A stretch of 6,494 bases of DNA, taken from Cyanobacteria bacterium UBA9579. GTDB taxonomy: Bacteria > Cyanobacteriota > Vampirovibrionia > Gastranaerophilales > UBA9579. Within the stretch, counting starts at the first letter, position 1, and every line of letters starts with the position of its first letter. The notes beneath the pieces were generated by a model. The model searched no databases. It was not told the DNA's origin and saw only the letters and a list, made by a program, of their open reading frames with translations. Shown here piece by piece: positions 1-4,878 of this stretch. The position numbers and the translations under genes were made by a program. Location of the stretch: the NCBI GenBank assembly GCA_003499585.1, contig DNSU01000001.1, positions 1-6,494 on the forward strand. Direction: 5' to 3'.

Positions 1-5
1 ACCCC

Positions 6-2129
6 TTAATTGGCTTTATTATAGTCAAAAATTTTATTGATAGACTTTTCAGCCTGTTCTATCAACTCTTCACTAGTTATAGCTTCTTCAGGATAAATAG
101 AAATACCTAAATTCAAATTGTGATTCAGATATTGTGAAGTGTTATCCTGAAGATACTTTTTCAAACGCTTAATAACATTATTTGCACCTACTTTATCAGT
201 ATTGGAAATGATAATCTGCATATTATTATCCTGAGTAAAGAACTTACATTTATCTCCTTTTCTGATTATATTTATCTTACCGGCTGCAATATCTTTAATT
301 ATAGAGCTTATCGCCTGTGCAGAATCAATAAAATGCTCTTCAAGTAAGATTAATGCAAGATTAGAATGATTATACTTTGAATATTGAAGCTCATTATCAA
401 GTTCAAGTAAAAAAGTACTATGATGCATCATAACGGGCAAGACAAATGAGAACGTACTACCTTTTTGCGGTTCACTCTCAAGCCAAATTTCACCTCTATG
501 CGCTTCAATTAACTGCTTTGCAATAGGTAAACCTAAGCCTGTGCCCCCTACTTCTCTACTTAATGAACTTTCAATTTGTTGAAACTTATCAAAAACTTTA
601 GGAATATCTATTTCATTTATACCAATTCCACTATCTTCAATGCTTATTTTGACATAATCCCCTTTTAATCTATTTTGATGTTTTAGATTTATTGTAGATG
701 GGTCTTTATAAAACAAGCTGGTATCAATGGAATCAGCCTTTACCTTTTTAGCTGATATCTTAATTTCTCCACTTTCAGGAGTGAATTTAATAGCGTTTGA
801 CAAAAGATTTGACAGAACCTGCTCAATTCTATTAATATCACCATACATTTGAGGAAGCTCATCAGCTATATTCAGGCTTAATTTAATACTTTTCTTTTCA
901 GCAAGACTTTCAAACGTTGATATTACAAATTGAATTGGTTCAAGAATATTAAGAGGCTTAAACCTGTACTCCATTTTCCCGGCTTCGATTTTTGATAAAT
1001 CAAGCAAATCATTAATAATTCCTGATAATCTATCAACATTTCTCTTGGCTATACTCAGAAAATTATCCTGTGTAGCGGTTATCTCGCCTGTTTTACCGGT
1101 TAACATAATATCAAGGGAGTTTTTAATAGAAGTAAGCGGAGTCCTTAACTCGTGAGACACGATTGATATAAATTCTGATTTAAGCTTCTCAAGCTTTTCC
1201 AGTTTTATATTTGTCTTTTTAATTTCTTCATATAGAATTGCACTTTCAAGAGGCAGTGATACCTGTTTTACTACTGTCTGGAAGCAAGTTGAATCTTCTC
1301 CCGAAAATTCACTTTCTCTTAAAATTTCCACTGTTCCAAAGAATTGATCTGATGTACTAATTGGCGAAAACAGACTGTCAAATTCAAGAACAGGCAAATC
1401 ATAAGTTTTTTCTTCACTTTTTATATTTTTTTCTACCTTTACATTATCTATTGATAATTCAAAAGGAAGCTTTGCGTTTTCAAAAAGGCTTTTATATCCG
1501 ATAATGGCTCTTAACTTTAGTGCCTGCTCCAGTCTTCCTGATATTGGATATAGAGAATTAACTATAAGAGTTGCATCTTCAGGATTATTTATTATCAATG
1601 CAAGACAAATTGAAAAATTCAGACTTTTTTCAAGCCCGATATTCATAATACTTACGAGTTTTGTTTTATCTAAAGTCCCGGCTAATTGTGAACTTGTATT
1701 ATAAAGTACGTTTAACTGATATAAACTCTTTGCCAGCTCACTGTTATTTGTATATAAAATATCCAAGAGCTTTTTAATTCGAAGATGGGCATTAACCGTA
1801 GCAATTAATATATTATCCCTAAAAGGCTTAGTAATATATCCATCAGCCCCAACAAGCACTTCTTCTGATGGAGAATCCTGTGAAGTGAGTAAAATTATTT
1901 GTATATCATTAGTTTTACTATGTAATTTTAATTTTTTACATATATTGGAGATATTTATTTCTGTGCAGGAAGTATCAACCAGAGCTATATCAGGCGACAG
2001 CTCATTTGCAGCTTTAAAAGCTTCTTCCTGGCTAAAAGCAACCGTTACATCATAACCAACATCTTTTAAGAGATCGGCTGAATCCTGATTGTTATCTTCT
2101 TTATTGTAAATAATTAAAATTTTTGACAT
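6..2129 (-). CDS. Hybrid sensor: receiver-GAF-histidine kinase with degenerate GGDEF-like C-terminus
   Basis: The 707-residue protein has no signal peptide or membrane helix and is probably a cytoplasmic two-component sensor. Domains in order: a receiver (1-120) with acidic E11/D12, phosphoacceptor D52 in ALVDTS, and K101 in TKPF; a GAF-like sensory region (about 135-300); a short helical linker; HisKA with phosphorylated H326 in SHELRTPL; and HATPase_c with N box NLLSNAIKFT (441-450), DSGIGI (499-504), VFDKFQQ (512-518) and GGTGLGL (528-534). Residues 571-707 follow the layout of a GGDEF domain (LNLGISIYP...SEELIEQAEKSI near the end), but QDNNM (633-637) stands where GGDEF should be, so diguanylate cyclase activity is not expected. 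An N-terminal receiver suggests input from another kinase or a phosphorelay. The ligand is unknown and no partner regulator is in the window. The start fits receiver strand 1 (KILIIYNKED). Confidence 0.93.
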   Translation of the reverse strand: MSKILIIYNKEDNNQDSADLLKDVGYDVTVAFSQEEAFKAANELSPDIALVDTSCTEINISNICKKLKLHSKTNDIQIILLTSQDSPSEEVLVGADGYITKPFRDNILIATVNAHLRIKKLLDILYTNNSELAKSLYQLNVLYNTSSQLAGTLDKTKLVSIMNIGLEKSLNFSICLALIINNPEDATLIVNSLYPISGRLEQALKLRAIIGYKSLFENAKLPFELSIDNVKVEKNIKSEEKTYDLPVLEFDSLFSPISTSDQFFGTVEILRESEFSGEDSTCFQTVVKQVSLPLESAILYEEIKKTNIKLEKLEKLKSEFISIVSHELRTPLTSIKNSLDIMLTGKTGEITATQDNFLSIAKRNVDRLSGIINDLLDLSKIEAGKMEYRFKPLNILEPIQFVISTFESLAEKKSIKLSLNIADELPQMYGDINRIEQVLSNLLSNAIKFTPESGEIKISAKKVKADSIDTSLFYKDPSTINLKHQNRLKGDYVKISIEDSGIGINEIDIPKVFDKFQQIESSLSREVGGTGLGLPIAKQLIEAHRGEIWLESEPQKGSTFSFVLPVMMHHSTFLLELDNELQYSKYNHSNLALILLEEHFIDSAQAISSIIKDIAAGKINIIRKGDKCKFFTQDNNMQIIISNTDKVGANNVIKRLKKYLQDNTSQYLNHNLNLGISIYPEEAITSEELIEQAEKSINKIFDYNKAN

Positions 2130-2284
2130 AAGCTATCGATATATAACGTCCGGACTTTGTTACTGGTTACCTTAATAAATTATAATACACTTTAAACCTG
2201 ATTATTAAAGATAAAGTAAAATCTCAAGAATTATAAGGCAAGTCAGGACTTATATGTATTATTAAGTTTTTTATAAGTATGTCT
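2130..2284. other. 155-bp gap between scpB and the histidine kinase
   Basis: This AT-rich region holds short inverted repeats: TATAAG (2232-2237) with CTTATA (2249-2254), the latter also complementary to TATAAGT (2272-2278); an inner AAGTC/GACTT pair (2240-2244, 2247-2251); and the perfect palindrome GTCCGGAC (2148-2155). A GC-rich stem followed by a T run, as in an intrinsic terminator, was not found. The kinase gene has no evident Shine-Dalgarno sequence (the bases before its ATG on the minus strand are CGATAGCTT). Confidence 0.5.
2179..2184 (-). promoter_or_regulatory. Weak candidate -10 box for the histidine kinase gene
   Basis: A perfect TATAAT on the minus strand lies 49 nt upstream of the kinase start. 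No good -35 hexamer is seen 16-18 bp further upstream. In sequence this AT-rich a chance match is likely, and a second TATAAT exists at 2230-2235. If real, it would make the kinase a separate transcription unit from the condensin genes. Confidence 0.25.
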
Positions 2285-2791
2285 TTAAGATTCTTTTGCA
2301 GTTGAATCTAAATCCAGAATTTTAGCCAGAGATTTTGTGTCGCCTTTTAATTTAAAATATTCTGCAAATTTCGGGGTGGTCTTTAATACGAATGATCTGC
2401 CGTTTTTATCTTTTTTCTTGGTTATAAGCCCTTTATCCAGAAGCTCTAAAATATGATCATAAGCTGATTGTCCGCGTAATTCGATTAACTTTGTTTGTCT
2501 TATAGGCTCTTTTATGGCAATAACCGATAAAGTCCTTAATACAGCAGGCTTTAATTCAACAGGTACAAGCTTTTCTACTATGTCCATATATTCCTGCTTT
2601 ACCTGAATTATATAACCATCCTCATCGTCAATCTCAAGGGCGGTTTCTCTTGAAGAATAATCCATAATCAAATCAAGCAAAGCAGATTCAACTTCAGCAG
2701 GATCTTCTTTTAAGATTTCTGCTATCTCATCTATTTGCATGGCTTTTGCCGTTATAAACAAAACAGTTTCTATGCGTGGTTTTAAAGACAT
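2285..2791 (-). CDS. scpB: Segregation and condensation protein B
   Basis: ScpB is the dimeric winged-helix (kite) subunit that binds the central part of ScpA in SMC-ScpAB condensin. The 168-residue length is typical though on the short side. The N-terminal part MSLKPRIETVLFITAKAMQIDEIAEIL (1-27) begins the first winged helix; the second starts at about residue 80 with the family core VLRTLSVIAIKEPI (84-97), then KLIELRGQSAYDHILELLDKGLI (101-123) and the ending TTPKFAEYFKL (138-148). The start at 2791 fits the family's N-terminus (KxxIExxLF), although the GGGAAG binding site is very close. It lies downstream of scpA on the same strand but separated from it by the DUF2806 and nuclease genes and 133 bp of repeat-bearing sequence, which could lower its expression relative to scpA. 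Confidence 0.95.
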   Translation of the reverse strand: MSLKPRIETVLFITAKAMQIDEIAEILKEDPAEVESALLDLIMDYSSRETALEIDDEDGYIIQVKQEYMDIVEKLVPVELKPAVLRTLSVIAIKEPIRQTKLIELRGQSAYDHILELLDKGLITKKKDKNGRSFVLKTTPKFAEYFKLKGDTKSLAKILDLDSTAKES

Positions 2792-2824
2792 TTTCTTCCC
2801 GATAAAATTTTAACTAAAATTCTT

Positions 2825-2845
2825 TGTCATTGCGCGGTGCTTCGC
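2825..2845 (+). repeat. Partial or decayed repeat, copy C
   Basis: TGTCATTGCG is identical to the first 10 bases of copies A and B, and 17 of the first 21 positions agree with copy A in the same orientation; after that the similarity is lost. It includes most of a small hairpin, GTGC-TTC-GCAC (2837-2847). It lies 57 bp from the start of copy A and 34 bp before the scpB start. It is likely a truncated or diverged member of the same repeat family. Confidence 0.7.
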
Positions 2846-2881
2846 ACTGTCTTATGTTCTTAATCATTCTATAATACCTTG

Positions 2882-2915
2882 TGTCATTGCGAGGAGCGTA
2901 GCGACGAAGCAATCC
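2882..2915 (+). repeat. 34-bp dispersed repeat, copy A (3' side of the nuclease gene)
   Basis: On the plus strand it begins TGTCATTGCGAGGA, has the core GCGTAGC, and ends GACGAAGCAATCC. It is inverted relative to copy B. The arms ATTGC (2886-2890) and GCAAT (2909-2913) are complementary, so each copy is itself an imperfect palindrome. This GC-rich word stands out in an AT-rich intergenic region. From memory, very similar words are scattered through many unrelated bacterial genomes as short intergenic repeats. Confidence 0.93.
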
Positions 2916-2924
2916 AAGAACCTA

Positions 2925-3224
2925 CTAAATAATATTATCATACAGATCTTTCCATTTCTCATTAAAATTATTTATCAACTGCAGTTTCCTTTTTCGAGAA
3001 CCACCTTTAATTTGTTTTTCCCTGACAATAGCATTTTCAATATTATCAAATATTTCGTAGTAAACCAATTTTGTTAAATCATATTTTTTTGAAAAACCGT
3101 CAATTAATTTGTTTTTGTGTTCATAAATTCTTCTAACAAGATCATTAGTAACACCTGTGTAAAGCGTTCCGTTTTCAAAATTGGTTAATATGTAAGTGTA
3201 ATATTGTTTGGATTGCTTCGTCAT
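2925..3224 (-). CDS. Small single-domain GIY-YIG nuclease
   Basis: The 99-residue protein is almost only a GIY-YIG nuclease fold, the metal-dependent DNA-cleaving domain also found in UvrC and homing endonucleases. The key residues look intact: the GIY element appears as TYI (10-12), YIG as YTG (22-24), followed by basic R31/R32 and H36 in LVRRIYEHK, the catalytic glutamate E69 in VREKQIKG (67-74), and the asparagine-tryptophan end LINNFNEKWKDLY (83-95). It matches the small stand-alone (UPF0213/YhbQ-like) proteins of about 80-100 residues; their substrate is not settled. The start at 3224 lies inside a dispersed repeat that provides the GAGGA binding site and the codons for MTKQS. The stop lies 9 nt before the inverted copy of the same repeat. 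It sits between DUF2806 and scpB on the same strand. Hand-counted G+C is about 27% (2941-3180). Confidence 0.92.
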   Translation of the reverse strand: MTKQSKQYYTYILTNFENGTLYTGVTNDLVRRIYEHKNKLIDGFSKKYDLTKLVYYEIFDNIENAIVREKQIKGGSRKRKLQLINNFNEKWKDLYDNII

Positions 3225-3243
3225 TTCATTCCTCGCAATGACA
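3210..3243 (-). repeat. 34-bp dispersed repeat, copy B (5' end of the nuclease gene)
   Basis: On the minus strand it begins TGTCATTGCGAGGA and ends GACGAAGCAATCC, both identical to copy A. The middle 7 bases are ATGAAAT instead of GCGTAGC (5 differences), giving 29/34 identity. The nuclease start codon (3222-3224) falls at repeat positions 20-22, exactly where copy A has GCG. It is followed by AA, as in copy A, so the match can be extended to 3208. Confidence 0.93.
3230..3234 (-). promoter_or_regulatory. Repeat-derived ribosome binding site of the nuclease gene
   Basis: GAGGA on the minus strand lies 5 nt before the ATG at 3222-3224 and belongs to the conserved left part of the repeat, so copy A has it too. 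A second ATG (3227-3229) directly abuts it but opens only ATG-AAA-TGA, whose stop overlaps the real start; it is too close to the site to be the main start. Confidence 0.6.
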
Positions 3244-3253
3244 GAGACTTTAA

Positions 3254-4114
3254 CTAATTAATATATTCCTCTATTTTTTCTATATTTGGATTATTTTCCT
3301 TTAATTGACTTATTGTATATTTAAAAAAATCTGGATTTGAGTCAGTATTTACAATATTGCTTAATTCTTTTCCAATTTGAGTAAAATTTACCTTGCCAAA
3401 TTTTAAAACATTATCTTCTACTTTGTTAAACTTGATATATAGAGGCTTTCCATAGTAATTTATCAATACTTCATTTGAAACTAATTTTAGTAGAAAATCA
3501 GATAAGATATTAAAATTTATCAATCCAATACTATCTAAATGCTGTAATGAACCAAAATCTATTGAATTTTTATTATATATTTCTGCATTTGGCTCAAATA
3601 TTAATGGGCCTAGACCCTCCCATGCAAAACTACAAAGATTTTTAAAAAGCATAGCTTCATTTTTATCTAAAGAAGACATAAAATTGACAGTACGTTTTGA
3701 AAATGTTCCGGGCTTGTTTGATTCACCGGATAAAATATTAGCCCATAATAACTGCATTTCTTTATCAGAAATTAGTCTGCTCTTTTCAAAGAAATTTGAT
3801 ATCCAGTCATCTTCTATATCTTCTGGCCTTGCGTTTTGATTAACGCCTGATATTGCTTCTTTTATTATTTCTTCCATATTTATTTGTTTTTTTGTTTCTT
3901 CATTAACAAAACGTACTAACGCTCTTTGCTCTAATTCATTAACCTCAATTTTGCCTAAAGCCCTAATTTTATCAGCTTCAACCTCAGCTTTTGCTATACG
4001 TTTTATTTGATGTGGTTCATAAACAATGCCTATTGCATCAGATATTTTTTCAAGCAAGACAGTTACAGGTTTTGATAAATCTCCAAGATTAATTAAAGAA
4101 TTACCTTCACCCAT
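3254..4114 (-). CDS. DUF2806-type protein of unknown function
   Basis: The 286-residue protein resembles, from memory, the DUF2806 family; no biochemical role is assigned. It has an N-terminal segment (NLGDLSKPVTVLLEKISDAIG, 9-29), a charged, probably helical stretch (about 36-90, AKAEVEADKIRALGKIEVNELEQRALVRFVNEETKKQ), the conserved core EDDWISNFFEKSRLISDKEMQLLWANILSGE (101-131), FSKRTVNFMSSLDKNEAMLF (138-157), and a C-terminal segment with FTQIGKEL (244-251). There is no signal peptide or clear membrane helix, so it is probably cytoplasmic. The core pattern (EMQ-LWA-IL) recalls the abortive-infection DUF4393 (Abi-alpha) family, but that link is only suggestive. It starts 35 nt after scpA with a good ribosome binding site. 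Hand-counted G+C over 3241-4080 is about 28%, against about 38% in the SMC head region, which fits later acquisition but is not proof because the SMC coiled coil is also AT-rich. Confidence 0.8.
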   Translation of the reverse strand: MGEGNSLINLGDLSKPVTVLLEKISDAIGIVYEPHQIKRIAKAEVEADKIRALGKIEVNELEQRALVRFVNEETKKQINMEEIIKEAISGVNQNARPEDIEDDWISNFFEKSRLISDKEMQLLWANILSGESNKPGTFSKRTVNFMSSLDKNEAMLFKNLCSFAWEGLGPLIFEPNAEIYNKNSIDFGSLQHLDSIGLINFNILSDFLLKLVSNEVLINYYGKPLYIKFNKVEDNVLKFGKVNFTQIGKELSNIVNTDSNPDFFKYTISQLKENNPNIEKIEEYIN

Positions 4115-4122
4115 TTTATAAA

Positions 4123-4128
4123 CCTCTC
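4123..4128 (-). promoter_or_regulatory. Ribosome binding site of the DUF2806-type gene
   Basis: GAGAGG on the minus strand, 8 nt before the ATG at 4112-4114, is one of the best Shine-Dalgarno matches in the window and fixes this start. It lies in the 35-nt gap after scpA, so the gene can be translated from the smc-scpA transcript. Confidence 0.6.
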
Positions 4129-4149
4129 TTTTTACTGTCTAATAAATTA

Positions 4150-4878
4150 TTAGCCTACACTCTCTGGAACTATGTACAGGTCGGAATAAAATTCATCCTG
4201 TACTAAATCTATTCTACTTCTGGCAGCTAAAAATAGCAAAGTTATATAAGTAGAAATCTTGTCCATGCCTGTCTCATTGAGATCAGAAAGTTCAATTTTT
4301 TCACTGGTTTCAAATAATTTTAGTAATATGACGTGAAGTTTCTCAATGCCATCTTCAATATACTCTTCATGAGCCATTTCAAGAATGTCTTCCGGTGTAA
4401 AATCAGCATAAGAACGTGCTCTTCTTGTTTTGGCTCTTTCCTGAGCGTTCTTTAAAGAACAGATTTTATCGATTTTTTCATAAAATTCAAGCTGTTTAAT
4501 CAGGTCTTTTAAGGTAACAACACGTTTTCTGTTTAATCTAACGCTGGTTCTTCTGGCTAGAGCATCTTCAAGAGAAATTACGTTATTAAGATTTATATCG
4601 TCATCTAAAGTATCTTCATATGTTTCTTCAAAAGAATTAGGATCTTCAGTCTCTATTATGGAAGGTTCTGTTAAAATATCGGATTTTAATCTTAATAAAA
4701 CAGCAGCAAAGAAAAGGGTTCTGCCTGTAAGTTTCAGGTTTTGAGACTTTATTTCAACTAATTCATGTAAAAATTTATCTGTAACATCGACAATGTCAAT
4801 GTTCCAGGGGTCAATCTTGCCTGTTTTTGCCATTTCTACAAGAATTTCTATTCCGTCTTGAAGAATAACGCTACTCAT
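4150..4878 (-). CDS. scpA: Segregation and condensation protein A (kleisin)
   Basis: ScpA is the kleisin that bridges the two SMC heads and recruits the ScpB dimer in the cytoplasmic condensin complex. The 242-residue length is normal. Visible marks are the N-terminal family motif KIDPWNIDIVDVTDKFL (21-37), followed by a helix with LFFAAVLLRLKSDIL (55-69) that in known structures contacts the SMC neck; an acidic linker (about 76-95); VTLKDLIKQLEFYEK (121-135), similar to cyanobacterial ScpA; and a C-terminal winged helix with YITLLFLAARSRIDLVQDEFYSDLYI (211-236) that binds the SMC cap. The start at 4878 overlaps the last 8 nt of smc (ATGAGTAG) and is preceded by AGGGGTG (4886-4892) at 7-nt spacing, supporting this start. 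The partner gene scpB is not next to it: two unrelated genes lie between. Confidence 0.95.
   Translation of the reverse strand: MSSVILQDGIEILVEMAKTGKIDPWNIDIVDVTDKFLHELVEIKSQNLKLTGRTLFFAAVLLRLKSDILTEPSIIETEDPNSFEETYEDTLDDDINLNNVISLEDALARRTSVRLNRKRVVTLKDLIKQLEFYEKIDKICSLKNAQERAKTRRARSYADFTPEDILEMAHEEYIEDGIEKLHVILLKLFETSEKIELSDLNETGMDKISTYITLLFLAARSRIDLVQDEFYSDLYIVPESVG

Larger units (their letters stand above)
2792..2924. other. 133-bp gap between the nuclease gene and scpB
   Basis: The gap holds repeat copies A and C and, next to scpB, an AT-rich inverted repeat AATTTTA-AC-TAAAATT (2806-2821). GGGAAG (2795-2800, minus strand) only 3 nt before the scpB ATG is a weak ribosome binding site. I see no coding sequence, no clear promoter and no convincing terminator. 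scpB therefore probably depends on read-through from upstream, or on a promoter I cannot recognise. Confidence 0.6.
2882..3243 (-). mobile_element. Candidate 362-bp GIY-YIG cassette with terminal inverted repeats
   Basis: The unit runs from the outer edge of one 34-bp repeat to the outer edge of a second in opposite orientation, with only the GIY-YIG gene inside. Both repeats start with TGTCATT at the outside, and sequence similarity stops there (flanks TTG on one side, CTC on the other). Inward, the match continues for two more A residues (AATCCAA on both sides). No transposase is present, and no direct target duplication was seen at the outer edges. It separates DUF2806 (stop 10 nt beyond the outer edge at 3243) from scpB. 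That it moved as a unit is inference; it could also be a gene captured between two copies of a dispersed repeat. Confidence 0.5.

Noticed and set aside
1504..1704. Plus-strand 66-codon open frame
   Set aside because: It lies wholly antisense within the GAF region of the histidine kinase, has no recognisable domain or ribosome binding site, and is a shadow of that gene.
2248..2278. ACTTATA/TATAAGT inverted repeat as the scpB terminator
   Set aside because: The 7-bp stem is almost all A/T with a 17-nt loop and no following T run; too weak to call.
2802..2830. Possible scpB promoter: ATGACA from repeat copy C as -35, 17 bp, TTTTAT as -10
   Set aside because: The -10 matches only 4/6 and the predicted start would fall within about 4 nt of the scpB ATG, removing its ribosome binding site.
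2837..2847. GTGC-TTC-GCAC hairpin as an intrinsic terminator after the nuclease gene
   Set aside because: The stem is only 4 bp and no T run follows in the minus-strand transcript (it continues with CGCGCAATGAC), so it is better explained as part of repeat copy C.
2882..3243. Direct target-site duplication flanking the cassette
   Set aside because: The bases outside the two repeats (TACCTTG on one side, GAGACTT on the other, plus-strand reading) do not match, so no duplication can be claimed.
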